Shown here: positions 1 through 12,140 of the stretch, one piece after another
How the letters are laid out: the number at the start of each line of letters is the position of its first letter
Position numbering within the stretch: the stretch's first letter is position 1
Assembly (NCBI GenBank): GCA_918807975.1
Contig: OU964926.1
Span: 26,233,996 to 26,297,995, forward strand
Source: Aplidium turbinatum
Taxonomy: Eukaryota > Chordata > Ascidiacea > Aplousobranchia > Polyclinidae
Reading direction: 5' to 3'
Length of the DNA stretch: 64,000 bases
The notes under the pieces: generated by a model
What the model was told of the DNA's origin: nothing
What the model saw: only the letters and a program-made list of their open reading frames with translations
Databases searched by the model: none
Made by a program: the position numbers and the translations under genes

Positions 1-844
1 GTTTCAAACTGAAACAGGTTTAAACCGGTTTAAACAGGTTTGACACGAGTCTTACGGACGATGGTGCAATTTTGGCTCATGTTTTAGGAATTTCCATGAC
101 GTAATATTCAGTAGACCCGAACGGTTTCTACATGACGTTTGCCAAGGCGAACAACCGTCTGGAACAATAGTATAACATAATAATGTAAGCTTAGCAATAA
201 TTCTTACTTCCAAATTTAAAACTCTATTCATTCTGAAAAAACGCTAGTTCAAAAATTGGTGTTTTAAATTCTGCAATTCGAACTCACGAATAAAACGAAT
301 TCCTTGAGACTCATTGCGTTACCTCTGTGCCATCATAGCCATCGAAGCTTTGTTACGCCAGCAGCGTATTTGCTGTCATTCAGGGGAATAAACATTAAAA
401 ATCAATAAAAAATCGTAGAATCCCTGCAGTATCATTAGATTTTTCAAGTGTAAATTCGATATTTTTATGCTGCGAGTTTAAGAGGTTTAAAATTTTCAAA
501 AATATCGTCGACATAACGTAAATACAGTTTGGGATAAAATTTCAAATATTTCAAATATTTTTGTTTCAATGTGTGCCAAGAAGAAGTTTGCCAGTGTTGT
601 GCCCAATGGGGAAACCGGGCATGTACAATGAGGCAGCGGCGCTACATTTTTGTAAGAGTAGCGGCTGCAGTAACGACGCTATTATTTTCCCAATAAGTTA
701 TAACTGCAGCAGAGGGGCGCTACTGCTTCACTTCACTACTACTTTTTGCCACTTTCCGATAAAGTCAAGAAAAATGAATCATTTTTATAGTTTTTTTATG
801 GAAACACTGGAACGTAAGAATATGTTTCTATTTGTTTTGAATAG
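1..844. other. Intergenic, no gene seen
   Basis: I see no coding signal here. The only open frame (561-863) is short and its composition is not protein-like. The first 50 bases are a degenerate tandem of GTTTAAAC-type words. Confidence 0.6.
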
Positions 845-1004
845 TTCAGTTTCAGTTCAGTAACTTCAGTTCAGTTTGCAGTTGTTTTTATTTCTGACCA
901 TCATATCAAAAACAATACACGTCAACATAGCAAGGGTCGAGAAAAAGGTAGAAGCGACAAAACGCGAACGTTAAAACGTGCTTGTGACCAAAGTAAGTTA
1001 TTGA
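845..1004 (-). repeat. Retroposon 3' end with (CTGAA)n tail, copy 1
   Basis: Read on the minus strand, a conserved body of about 130 bp ends in TATTTT-rich sequence followed by CTGAA repeats. The same body recurs near 11020-11153, 59266-59357 and, more diverged, 63566-63680. A fixed 3' end and ragged other ends suggest a 5'-truncated LINE or SINE. The family is not identified. Confidence 0.5.
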
Positions 1005-1042
1005 GAAAGAAAAGATTAAGAAAGAGACCTTCTGATGATGTG

Positions 1043-1214
1043 AAGTAGTTCTATTCTTAACCAATAAATATTACAGAAAATGCGAGGGTGAAGCAGGCTT
1101 TAGAGGTTTTTAGTGAATACTGAATAGTAACTATACCGGTATTTCATATAATTTTTTCTGCTTGGCATTGAGCATTTTCTGTAATATTTATTAATTAAGA
1201 ATAGAACTACTTAT
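1043..1214. repeat. Inverted repeat (hairpin)
   Basis: About 40 bases at 1046-1085 (core GTAGTTCTATTCTTAA, then AATAAATATTACAGAAAATGC with one base dropped for length) reappear inverted at 1168-1210. The loop is about 85 bp. This looks like a small MITE or foldback remnant. 1215-1557 after it holds nothing I recognise. Confidence 0.55.
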
Positions 1215-1557
1215 TTAATGTTTTACAAAATGACCAGGTTGAAACTTGAAATGGCAGTGTAAACTAACTTAGCACTGAAAGGTGGTATCATTCGTTTTTA
1301 AGGTCATTTTAACTTGACAAGGTGCTTAGCATACCAATGTCAGTGTAAGACGAAAGCAACGCGCTATTTTTCATTGACTGGTAATGTCACTCTGGCATAC
1401 TGTACGGTAGCTTATAGCTTCAAAAGCTCGCATGTCGAGTTAAAAAACAAGTAACAAACCAGTCCACCAAAAGGAAGGAATTTGTGAGTTTACAACTGGC
1501 AAGTTCTTGTCAAAACCACCAAAAAAATATTACGTTATTTTCAAAGTGTTTAAAATA

Positions 1558-3369
1558 CGAGAATGCAACCTATTTTGTCTCCTGAACACTTTCTTTGTCC
1601 CCCGATTTCAGGGGACGAAGTATTGAGGGGACGAAATAGGTTGAATCCTTATTTAGGGTTACAAACCTAATTTGTACCATGAACAATTCGTACCGTCAGT
1701 TCGTACCTTACCAAGATTAAGAGAAAAAATTAAAAAAAGCCAAAGTCGCTGATCGTAGTTTCTGCAAACATTTTAAAAGGGTTAGGGTATCAGAGTATCG
1801 GTTAGGTATTGGTATCCGCAAACAAACAAACCAAAAAAAAGATCGAAAGAAAAAAATAGAACATCGCTGATCGCAGTTTCTGCAAACATTTTAAAATTTT
1901 CGGTAATGATCGTAAAAGTTTGCCGAAGTCGCTAATCGCAGTTTCTGCAAAAATTTTAAAAGGGTTAGTTAGGGTGTTTCCGCAAACAAACTGTTGTTGA
2001 TGGCAGTTTCCGGGTGCAACCTAGTTCGTACCCTGAACAGTTTGTACCCTCAGTTTGTACCCTGAAAAGATCGAGAGAAAAAATTAAAAAAAGCCAAAGT
2101 CGCTGTTCGGAGTTTCCGCAAACAAACAAACTGAAAAGATCAAGAGAAAAAAATAGAACAAAGCCTAAGTCGCTGATCACAGTTTTCGTTTTCTCGCAGT
2201 TTCCGCAAACATTTTAAAAGGGTTAGGGTTAGGTTGAGATCGGAGTTTCCGCAAACATTTTAAAATTTCCGGTAATGATCCTGAGCGTTTTTGTTTGTTT
2301 GCATAAACTGCGATCAGCAACTTCAGCTTTGTGCTATTTTTTCGGATGCAACCTAGTTCGTACCATGAACAGTTCGGACCGTCAGTTCGTACCTTCAAAA
2401 GATCGAGAGAAAAAATTAAAAACAGCCGAAGTCGCTGATCGCAGTTTCCGCAATCATTTTAAAATTTTCCCCCTGAAAAGATTGAGAAAAAAATAGCTCA
2501 AAGCCGAAGTCTGCTGATCGCAGTTTCCGCTAACTGCAGTTTCCGCTAACCCTAACCCTCGAGTTTGTTATTTGTTTCCAATTGTTTGGGGAAACTGCGA
2601 TCAGCGACTTCGGCTTTTTTTAATTTTTTCTCTCGATCTTTTCAGGGTACGAACTGACTGTACGAATGGTTCAAGGTACGAACTAGGTTGCACTCATTTT
2701 TTCTCTCGATCTTTTCAGGGTACGAACTGTTCAAGGTACAAACTAGGTTGCATCCGCAGTTTCCGCTAACATTTTAAAAGGGTTAGGGTTGATCGGAGTT
2801 TCCGCAAACATTTTAAAATTTCTGGTAATGATCCTAAGAGTTTTGTTTGTTTGCAGAAAATTTTAAAATGTTTGCGGAGACCGCGATCAGCGACTTTGGC
2901 TTTTTTTAATTTTTTCTCTCGATCTTTTCAAGGTACGAACTGACAGTATGAATTGTTCATGGTACGAATTAGGTTGCATCCGAAAATCTCGACCTATTCT
3001 CGAGTATATACGGTATTTGATGTTTATGCGTGTGATATTCTGATATAACTGCACCCCCGCTAAAATTCTACGCCTATGGTTAAGGGTAAACATTTCTAAC
3101 CCTAACCCTGATCTTAAGTTCCCTAACCAATAGGTTGAATCCTTATTAGGGGTTAGAAATAGATATATTTAGGGTTAGAAATAGATATATTTCTAACCCT
3201 AACCTAATTCCAAACCCTGGCTCAATAAGGATGCAACCTATTTCGTCCCCGGAAAAGATTGAGAGAAATTTTGAAATGTTTGCTGCAACTCTGATCAGCG
3301 ACTTCGGCTCTGTTTTATTTTTTTCAGGCGACGAAGTGTTCTGTTCAGGGGACGAAATAGGTTGCAACC
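1558..3369. repeat. Cluster of foldback repeats (GATGCAACCTA family)
   Basis: The block is built from a few words in both orientations: GATGCAACCTAGTTCGTACC, GTACCATGAACAGTTCGTAC, AAAAGATCGAGAGAAAAA, GCTGATCGCAGTTTCCGC and AAACATTTTAAAAGGGTTAG. Two subtypes occur. One has ends in TTCGTACC (1655-2985, with internal ends near 2008, 2346, 2690 and 2750). The other has ends in TTTCGTCCCC (1563-1643 and 3230-3369). Open frames here are repeat artefacts. A cleaner solo copy of the first subtype lies at 58995-59842. Confidence 0.75.
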
Positions 3370-5452
3370 AAAAGACGATTACACTTTTTGTTATCATAGT
3401 TGTATATACAATTGCAATAACTGGTCGAAAGACGCCCATTTTTGTTACTGTTTCAAATGAAATTTTACCAACTATATGAGTATTGTAAATTGAAAAATGT
3501 CAGTGGCAGTTTTCAAACATTTTCTTCTTGGATTAGAAAGACATTTTCATACTCATAAACGTTTAATAATTTGGTGGTATTGTTGTGTGTATTGAAATAG
3601 CAATGGGACATTTTGTGATTGCTGTTTTGATATCCAACTGCGTCCAAACACCACTGTCATTCTGGCGGAATAATTCTGTGGGACCTACCTAATAAAATGA
3701 TCCGTAAAAAATTACACAGTAAAATGCAATGGCAGAAACAACACTCAGACCCTGATAAAAGTACTTTTCATTGATACTTCGTAATCAGTTTATTTTTATT
3801 TTTTGCTGGCAAATAAACAAAAAATATACACAATATAATACAATAAACAAAAATAACTCGCTCAGCAAGGATGGCAGCGCAAGATCTAAAGGTCACCAAA
3901 GTCAGCTGCCACCCAAACATATTACGTTTTTATGCCAATTGAAAGTCAGGATGCCGTTTTTTTAATTTTTTTATTTTTAAATAAAAACGATAACAGAAGC
4001 TACATCGGAACAAAAACTAGTAAGACTGGTCTGATGAAATTAAGCCAACCACGGAGTGCAAAACTGACTGAAATCAACCTTTAAACTGAAGCGCATAATG
4101 AGAGTTTTTGCAGTTGGAACATACTGCTGCTCAATTACTGCTCAATTTCTCAAAGCACGACAACCTTTTTTGTTAATTAAGTTGCATCTTTGGACCAGGT
4201 AAAAAGAGCCACTTCTCTATTAGTATTCTTGGTTTTATTTCCTTCTGGCATTAAACATGTTTGCGCCAACAACAAAAAATAAAATTGATTGATTGATTGA
4301 TTGAACTATACAATCATTAAAAACCAATTTCAAGTGAAACATTTTACACATTGAATTTCAATAAACTTTGCTTTGATTTTCAGTAGTCATAGTATGGTTA
4401 ATCGACTAAGCAAGATATTCAAAGCTTTCAACTTACCTATTACGTTTACTAATGTATATATTTTGTGCATAATTGGAAAAAAGGGAAGAAAAGCACTGTT
4501 GAACAATTATAAAAACAATCAATTTAGCCACTTTGTGTATATGGTACATTTCGACTTACTACGCCTAGATTTTCTCAAATACACAAAGATATCTTTGTTT
4601 CACTGTATAGAGGAAGTCAAGACCTTTCATATGATGTATTACTCGAAAAAATTGAAGAGGGGCCTTTTTCAGTATAGTGCTTGGAAGTTACGTCACGGTT
4701 GATTGATTTCAATTCCACAACAATATTAACTTGTCTTCAAAATCATTCAACCATGACCAAAATTGTTGAAAGTTTGTAAATGTGTTGACTTCAACCAAAC
4801 TTAAGTTCTCACAAAATTTGAAGTTTGTAACATTAATGGCGTATGTTTTATTTACGTTTAAAATTTGTTGTACCAACTTTTCACTAATTTCATGCTTGAG
4901 CGAACGCAAAAACACCTCATTTTCAAATGGCCATATCCCGAAAACCGCTGAACCGATTTTGCTGAGATTGGTATCATTTTTCTCAGAATGACTTGCTCTG
5001 CAAAGTGTCTAAGTTTCATCAAAATCTGAGACCATGGGTTACATTTTCCCTTTTTTCTGGTCAAGTTGACAAAGACTTACCCTGTTGCTTTAAGGTCTGG
5101 TATATCAAAAAATGAATTTTTAATTTGCCAAATAATTTGCAGTCAATGCTAACATCCAGCAAAATGAAAAGGTAGGATAATACCACGATTTGAAGTGAAA
5201 TACAATAAACTAACATGCTCTTAACATTTAAATTAAAAAATTTGTACATTGAAAACAAGTAAAAATCTATTTTCAAATGAGAACCACATGAAGTTTGGTA
5301 GCCTACAATTTTGCGTGACATTAGCATGAAACTACTTGTGGCTATTTTTCTTTGTATTTTAGTGATCTAACATAGAGGCTTGAATTTAAAGAAGATTGTA
5401 TTAAAGTTATCATCAAGTTGTCCTTAGTTTGTGAAAAGCAGTCAACTTTCCA
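3370..5452. other. Intergenic, upstream of the TMEM8-like gene
   Basis: AT-rich. A retroposon-like 3' tail ends in (ATTG)n at 4281-4305. The open frame 4373-4702 has no recognisable domain and I do not call it a gene. A pyrimidine-poor AG at about 5438 could be a 5'UTR splice acceptor for the following gene, but the support is weak. Confidence 0.5.
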
Positions 5453-7336
5453 ATGTCAAAAGAAATGTTGTTGATAGTCAGACTCCTGTTTGTTTTAGTA
5501 TCTGTTGCATCTCAGAGTCTCGATGATGACAACCTAATTGTTGAGTTGGGGCCTAAACAAGTTTATGAGTTCAAAGGAATTGGTGATATGGAGGTTTTAC
5601 ATTGGCCAGTATTTCCCCAAACTGCTAAATTTATTTTACGGTTTAGTGGAACTGTGAATGAATCTGGGGATGGTATTTCGGTTCATTGTCCGAATGGCAA
5701 CATTTCTATGGTGATACGCCAGCATGCCATTCCATTGCTCAACCCTCGTGATGCAATTACACCACAGAATACTTTTATACATGATGATGGTGTTGCATAT
5801 TCTGGTAACTTTGTAGTGTCTTGGGAAAATCCTGGATTGTTTCATGATGTTGAAATTGTTGTGAACACAAGCGAGAGTTCACATTACTTTGCATCTCTGT
5901 TTCTGCCATACGACTTGGATCATATTGACGTTGCGGGATTGACAAAAGATTGCCATTACTATTCCACGTTGAAAGTATATGCTTTTAATGTCACCAATTC
6001 TCTTAGACTCAGTGATGAAACCGAAGCTGATGTAGGAATGAAATTAACAAGAAAACAATCAGACCTATTTGCAGTCACATATATGCCCAGTACAAATAGT
6101 TTTAATCTGGCGATAGACAATTCAAGTAGGTTTACATGGGATATCTATCCAGTCACAGATTCGGGTGGAACATTGCAGATCAAGTTAAAATCTTGGAAAC
6201 TATCTTCTATGAATGCTGGGTTGGCCTCATCTCTTACCTCATCAGTTTATGGTTGTTTGACCAACAAGCTCACCCTTCCTGGTGTGAACTGCTCTGGAGA
6301 TTTATTAAAACTAAATCATTCCCACTTGGGGAATGAAATGCTGTGGAATGTTCCATTTCCTTTAGCAGGAACTTGGATGCTTGACATTTGGTTGGAATGT
6401 CCTTTCAGCTCCAATTGTAGTGATATTATTCAGCCTGTAGAATTATCTGTTAGAGTTGGAACTTGTGTAGAAAACTGCCAATCCAACTTGAAGCATGGCA
6501 ACTGTGGCCTGTACAGAACCGATGATGTGTTGCTCACTGCTTGCAGGTGCAAGACTGGTTGGATGGGGCTGGCGTGCAATGATGGAAGATTCGCTTTGAG
6601 CTATTACACTCAGTTGTTACATACTTTGTTGTTAACTCTTAGCAATGTAATGTTCATACCTTGTGTTGTGTTGGCTATTTACAGAAAGTATTACACTGAA
6701 GCTTTAGTGTATTTCTTTGTTGCTTTCATGTCCACGTTTTATCATGCATGCGATCAGCCAGGTGTTGTTGTATATTGTCTCTTACCATATGATACTCTGC
6801 AATTTTGTGATTTTCTTGGGTCAATTACAGCAATTTGGTTTACTTTGGTTGCACTTGCTAACTTGTCTTTTCCACTGGAATCTTGGCTGCATGCTTTGGG
6901 ATGTCTGGGTGTTTCTGTCGCTGTCTCTTATAAAAGGTTCAGTTTGTGGACCACTGTGGTGCCAGCAGTTGTTGGTCTGACAATTGTAGTTACCAAGTGG
7001 GGATTTAAATGCCACAAAACAAAGCATTGCTACCCTGGCCGCAGGAGGACTCTCATTTCAATAGTTCCGGGATTATTATGTGCTGCTGTTGGGATATCAT
7101 TGTATGCTTTTGTTGAAACCAGTGACAACTACTACATTGTCCATAGCATCTGGCATATCCTCATGGCCTGTGCAGTTCTTTTCTTGTTGCCTGTTTCTCA
7201 GGACAAAAACAAGAAATCCTACAGCGTCATGAAAAACAGTTCAGTCAATCCTGTCTTCCTCCACAATGCAAGCAACGACATGAACGCAGTGGACACGTTT
7301 CGCTTTGTACAAAACGATGATGCTTTGAAGTTGTGA
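5453..7336 (+). CDS. TMEM8/PGAP6-like seven-pass membrane protein, single exon
   Basis: This 627-residue protein starts with a signal peptide (residues 1-21, hydrophobic LLIVRLLFVLVSVAS). An N-glycosylation-rich ectodomain (about 22-335) follows, then a cysteine-rich EGF-like module (338-376, CRCKTGWMGLAC) and seven predicted membrane helices (about 385-580). The helical part carries the residues of the CREST/TMEM8 superfamily: S427, H431 and D434 in STFYHACDQP, and H564 and H568 in HSIWHILM. Known members include PGAP6 (TMEM8A), a GPI-specific phospholipase A2 at the cell surface, and myomaker. The EGF module and long ectodomain favour the TMEM8A/B branch over myomaker, which lacks them. Human TMEM8A is longer (about 770 residues). 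The start chosen is the first ATG and gives a good signal peptide. The frame is open throughout with no intron, which is unusual for this family; a retrocopy or lineage-specific intron loss is possible. Enzyme activity is inferred from the family only. Confidence 0.9.
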   Translation: MSKEMLLIVRLLFVLVSVASQSLDDDNLIVELGPKQVYEFKGIGDMEVLHWPVFPQTAKFILRFSGTVNESGDGISVHCPNGNISMVIRQHAIPLLNPRDAITPQNTFIHDDGVAYSGNFVVSWENPGLFHDVEIVVNTSESSHYFASLFLPYDLDHIDVAGLTKDCHYYSTLKVYAFNVTNSLRLSDETEADVGMKLTRKQSDLFAVTYMPSTNSFNLAIDNSSRFTWDIYPVTDSGGTLQIKLKSWKLSSMNAGLASSLTSSVYGCLTNKLTLPGVNCSGDLLKLNHSHLGNEMLWNVPFPLAGTWMLDIWLECPFSSNCSDIIQPVELSVRVGTCVENCQSNLKHGNCGLYRTDDVLLTACRCKTGWMGLACNDGRFALSYYTQLLHTLLLTLSNVMFIPCVVLAIYRKYYTEALVYFFVAFMSTFYHACDQPGVVVYCLLPYDTLQFCDFLGSITAIWFTLVALANLSFPLESWLHALGCLGVSVAVSYKRFSLWTTVVPAVVGLTIVVTKWGFKCHKTKHCYPGRRRTLISIVPGLLCAAVGISLYAFVETSDNYYIVHSIWHILMACAVLFLLPVSQDKNKKSYSVMKNSSVNPVFLHNASNDMNAVDTFRFVQNDDALKL

Positions 7337-7800
7337 CTTGTGAATATACTGTATAATGTATAGTATGATTAAGTATATGTCCTGTTTGATCATGCAACAT
7401 ATGGACTGACAATCTGACATAGAGAGTATGTATTTATCAAGTTGTTCTAGAATCAAATGAAGCCAAGCAATGACATAACAAAATATCAGTAGTCAGCACT
7501 CAGCACTTTAATCAAATTCTTATCTGCTCAATGCAAAGTCTGGATTGTTCTCAGTGTTGTAAACGTGAAGATTGTGCCCGACCTTGCACATTAGGATTTA
7601 TTCTGAAGTTAGTTATGCACTTACTATATTATGTACTGATAAGAACTCAGTTTTAAATTCTCCATGATGTGTTTTATTTTGCATATACAATATACATAAA
7701 ATTTACTGATACGGTAGCCACTTTGTAGATATTTGTAATCGAAATTGGGCATCCGCTACTTTGAAAGCAATGCACTACTGCCACCTGTTTGTAATGGTAC
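7337..7800. other. 3' flank of the TMEM8-like gene
   Basis: AT-rich sequence, probably 3'UTR in part. I see no canonical AATAAA close to the stop codon and no other feature. Confidence 0.4.
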
Positions 7801-7912
7801 CCGGTCATTTGGTCGACAAGACATTTGGTCGACAGGACATTTGGTCGACAGAACGATTCATTTTAGGCTAATCCTAACTCTAACCCAAATGTCCTGTCGA
7901 CCAAACGACCGG
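7801..7912. mobile_element. Short TIR element (MITE), GGTCGACA type
   Basis: The ends CCGGTCATTTGGTCGACA and, inverted, CCGGTCGTTTGGTCGACA enclose a 112-bp element. The word GACATTTGGTCGACA is repeated near the left end. I see no clear target duplication. Confidence 0.6.
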
Positions 7913-8925
7913 CAACGGTTTGTGATGCTGTACAATAGTACATACTTAGTTTTGATGCAGTTAAGCGGTGCTTCTCAACATTTTGACTGTAGCACCCTTC
8001 GAACAGTCTAGCATCTGAAACTATCCTTGGCATCCGCCTATTAGAATGCTATCCATGAAATGTGGTTTCAATGTAGTTTTATGGTTAACACTTGTCTGGA
8101 TTTCCGTACTTTTTGCACTTTCCAGCCCCCGATTGAGAAACGTCACAGCCCGGTGGGTCTGTCGATATTTCTTTTATTTTTTTAAAGTATCGGAAAGCCT
8201 TCGACGAGAAAAGATTGTCAATCCGTGTAATCCACAAAATCTTTGTTTATTTAAACCGCTGGAGATCTCAAGTCAGCTGCAGTTCAGACCCAATGTGTCA
8301 AACTTCGTTTTTTTATGTCACTAATGTTGTATCGCCCAAGAAACCAGGTGGCTTTTCTAATCAACTCTCTCCATCTGACGTCAATTGTGATGTTTAGGCC
8401 TTCATCTATCCTTACAACGCAATGTAAATTCTGGCCTCATCGGGTATATGGCCATTTCATATAGATTCAACTATTGCGTATGTTATCACGTTTTTAATTG
8501 AATGAATTTCGCTTTTAGCATCATGATCGTTGCTTACTTCACAATGCAGATTTTAACGACCTGTTTTATCCAAAGAAGGCTAAAACATGTCGTTAAAATC
8601 TACATTGTGAAGTAGGCAAATAAGTTGTCAGTGTCACAAACCTTGATGTTTTTGCACAAGAAAGTGCTGCTCGTCAGCACTGTCGTAGCGATGAAGTTGT
8701 CACAGTGGGCATCAGCTGGATGTTTTGAGGCAACATTGTGAGGAAAAAGTGATTCTCTAAAAGCCTTTCAACAACTGGGTTCCTTTCTGGCACCCCACCA
8801 ACAGAATGTGTAATTGGAACGATAGATTGTGAGTTTTGATGCAGCCGAATACGTTTTTTGTTCGATGGTACCGCATCGATGTTTGAAAATTATTGAAGTG
8901 TACAAAAACTGCGATTGTTACATCC
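7913..8925. other. Repeat-derived intergenic DNA
   Basis: A hAT-like end (GCGGTGCTTCTCAACATTTT) starts near 7966 but I could not place its partner. No coding gene is seen; the short frames at 8046-8397 look non-coding. Confidence 0.4.
8532..8617. repeat. Long perfect-looking hairpin
   Basis: The 37 bases at 8532-8568 (GCTTACTTCACAATGCAGAT and on) are repeated inverted at 8581-8617 with only a few mismatches and a 12-bp loop. Probably a palindromic MITE. Confidence 0.65.
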
Positions 8926-9792
8926 TTTTTTTCTACGTATTTCGCATTACATCATGCGGCTAACATGTAGTCGCCACAGGAAGCGAGTAACTGTAAATAC
9001 ATGCAACAGTTAAACCATAGATATCTTGGTTAAACCATGCGCTGCGTAGTCATTGCAACACTGGTCTGGCGTCACTATTGCGCTATCATAGTTTCGTGTT
9101 GATGTAACATCATGACATGTTTCGTTGTAGAGGCTGGGAATTCCAAGATTGCAACAGCTCAATACTTATGTGGATTTGCACTAACAACGGCATGCTTGGT
9201 TGTACAAACGGCAAATATTGAGACTCAATCAACAAAAATGAGATTCTTTGATGAGACTCATCATCGCACCGAAGATTCCTGTTTGAAAGCAACCTTGGTG
9301 GTTTCACATGCTTGTGCAGGGTCCAACACTAGAACACCGTCGATGCCGACATTGTCGTATTTCAAGCGTCTCGCATGCATGAGTTGATTTTACTACAAGT
9401 CATTATTGATAAAGCTGGTGACATGTGAAACAACGCTTGGCTGAACAAGTGTTTGAACCACAGCAAGCCAATGGGAATCGGTCATGCATTCGAAAGGCTA
9501 ATGTTGAAATCGACATCTTCGGAGATCTAGGTATAAATCCGAACAAAATTTGCTACAAACGTTTTACTTTCTAATGATTAACTGAAAATAAACTTCTGAA
9601 AACTTGTTCGAAATCGTGAGCGAACAGCAACGGTTAAAATGTCTGTGAGTTTGCTTGGCCCGGTCTCAGTAATCGAGATCAGACCATGTCGTGATGGTCG
9701 AACAGAGCCCCGCCGATCTCCGTACTGATGCGTTAGGTCTTGACTACCGACCGTACTCAAATACCAACCTGCGACGTGTCGGACTTACGTTA
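8926..9792. repeat. Tandem duplication, unit 1 (uninterrupted, 867 bp)
   Basis: The unit begins at TTTTTTTCTACGTATTTCGC and runs to the next occurrence of the same words at 9793. It keeps the empty target site GCTTGGTT (about 9194) for the hAT element that sits in unit 2. A 91-codon open frame at 9112-9387 has no recognisable domain. Confidence 0.8.
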
Positions 9793-10492
9793 TTTTTTTC
9801 TACGTATTTCGCAGTACAATATATTATGGCTATATGTGGTCGCCACAGGAAGCGAGTGACTGTAAATACATGCAACAATTAGACCATGCGCTGCGTAGTC
9901 ATTGCAACACCTGGCGTCACTATTGCGCAATCATAGTTTCGTGTTGATGTAACATCATGACATGTTTCGTTGTAGAGGCTGGGAATTCCAAGATTGCAAC
10001 AGCTCAATACTTATGTGGATTTGCACTTAACAACGGCATGCTTAGTTCAGGGGCGGATCCAGAGGGGGGCGATTTTGAGCGATCGCCCCCTTTAAAACCC
10101 AAGAAAGTAGCTTTATTCTTCATTTATATGTAGCCTATACGATTTGGAAAACAACATATCGAAAGCAATGCTGAATAAGTCTTTCGCCATGTTCAAAGAT
10201 TAGGGTAGGCTATAATAATAACATAGTATAAGGCTATTATTTCGTCGCAGAGTCTAATTTCCGAATGAAATTACTAAAATTTAAAAAGTTTATAAACTTT
10301 TTGCCGGCACTGTAGAGCATAGCGATAAATCCCTTTAAGCCTAGATAAGTTGGTTGACAGATCAGGTTATTGGCAACTTTGACGGTCAGACGTGGAACTA
10401 AAACCATTGAAATTCTACTTTGAAATTGCATCTAGAAGCAGCAAAGCTCAATTTTTTTCAATGAGACTTTAGCATCTTGACACCTAACATCA

Positions 10493-10952
10493 TTGCTACC
10501 ACGAAATTGCTCAAGTACCGACCCGATAGCATTGACAAAAGTCATTTGCAATGCCTACAACGGCTTGTTACGTCATATATATAGTGTGGAATCTGCTCTA
10601 GGCTCAGAGATCCAACTATGGAAGGAGAAGTGGAAAAATAAAACTGTTCCGGCGACTGCTGCAGTCTTACCGATGACTGCGGAAGAAGCATTACAACCGT
10701 TTGATGAAAATGTGTACACAATCGTACACTCTTCTAAAAATACTATTTACCTTGCCAGTCAGCGTAGCATCAGCCGAAACAAGCTTTTCATCTCTTCGGT
10801 CGTTGAAAACCTGGCTGAGGAACAACATCGGCGAGGAAAGACTGAATGGATTGGCCTTACTATACCAGCATCGGGACATTTTAATTGACACAGACTCCGT
10901 GATAAATCGATTTGCCAACAGTAGAAACCGTAAACTTGACTTTGTGTTGTAG
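10493..10952 (+). pseudogene. hAT transposase C-terminal remnant
   Basis: One frame (10493 to about 10740) gives LGSEIQLWKEKWKN, typical of the region before the hAT dimerisation domain. A second frame (about 10700-10952) gives LPVSVASAETSFSSLRSLKTW, minus its last residue in this quote, then LNGLALLYQHRDI and the usual LDFVL end. The switch of frame near 10.70-10.74 kb shows a frameshift. The family is the hAT transposases of the ZMYM/DUF4371 kind; only the last 150 or so residues remain. Confidence 0.8.
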
Positions 10953-11019
10953 TCAAAGGTTCGACACCTGTTAGTAGGCCTATTACCCGTACCGGCAAAG
11001 TAGCTTTTTATTTTCGTTT

Positions 11020-11153
11020 TTCAGTTCAGTTGTTTTTATTTCTGACCATCATATCAAAAACAATACACGTCAACATAGCAAAGGTCGAGAAAAAGGTAGA
11101 AGCGACAAAACGCGAACGTTAAAACGTGCTTGTGACCAAAGTAAGTTATTGAG
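11020..11153 (-). repeat. Retroposon 3' end with (CTGAA)n tail, copy 2
   Basis: It is almost identical to 870-1004, including GACCATCATATCAAAAACAA and GGTCGAGAAAAAGGTAGAAG on the plus strand. It lies inside the hAT element at 10048-12929. Confidence 0.55.
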
Positions 11154-12140
11154 TTGAAAAAAATTTGGCACGGTCGCAACACCTTCAGAAAAATTTAAGA
11201 TCTAAAGGGAAAATAAAAACATAAAATGTTACAAAAAAATAAAATAAAAAACATAAATTTAGGCTAGGCCTATAGCTTTATTAGCCCACATAGCTTTAGC
11301 TAATATATTTAAGATTTGTATGGACAGTTGCTATGAAGATCGGCCATGGTGCGTTATCAAGAGTGCTGATGGTCGTGAGGGGAACACGTCTTGATGCTTT
11401 TAGCTCATAGCAAATAAGAGCAAGGAGTTTTATTTGTGAAGTCCACAGAAATAGTTGTTTCTGTTATTGTTAGTTTCTTTTTTTGTCTGGTGCAACGACC
11501 GTGTATGACACGTTTTAAGGAGGACTATATCTTTTGGTCGTCATTTAACTATGTTTAACTGCCATTCTATTGTACAAATGGTAGTGTTTCGCTGGTCCAA
11601 AATAAAAATTTACAATTGATACCTAGCCTATAGTGGCGATTCTACGGGGGGTGGAGCATAACCCAGTGTTTTGACCTGGCCCCCACTTTTGTTGCTCATT
11701 ATGTTGAAGGTATGCATAACCTTTCCTCGCTGCTCTTTGTAACAATTCAAAACTTGTCAGAGGAATAAAACCTCGAAGTTATAGGCTACAGTAAGTCTAT
11801 AACCTCAATGTTTATATCAATATTGGGAAGACAGAATTACCTGTTATTATCTTTCCGAGGTCAATTTTTAAATTGCCGTGAAACAATCAAAAGTGCAACC
11901 TTCAGTCTCAACTATAAACACGGCTAGGTTGTTCAGGCTTCAACTTGATATGGCAAGGGCACATCAGCTCTTCATCCCTTCCTTTGTTAAACAACAGCAT
12001 TGTTGAAGGTTTTTTAAGTTATAGAATTTCAATTTCTCATAATTTGTGTTCGAAATGCTCTCAACCACAGACATACAATCAAGCAACCACAAGGCATTAA
12101 CATAATCCATTAAAATTGAACATAAACTATAAGCTACAAA

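Noticed and set aside
2480-3160. Short runs of CCCTAACCCTAACC, like telomere repeats
   Set aside because: Only two to three units each, scattered inside foldback repeats; not a telomere or interstitial telomeric array.
4373-4702. 109-codon open frame as a gene
   Set aside because: No motif, AT-driven composition, no splice or start context that stands out.
4905-5060. Possible coding relation between 4905-5055 and 42770-42900 (both contain words about an exhausted GAACCGCT motif)
   Set aside because: Similarity is short and I could not extend it; no protein family recognised.
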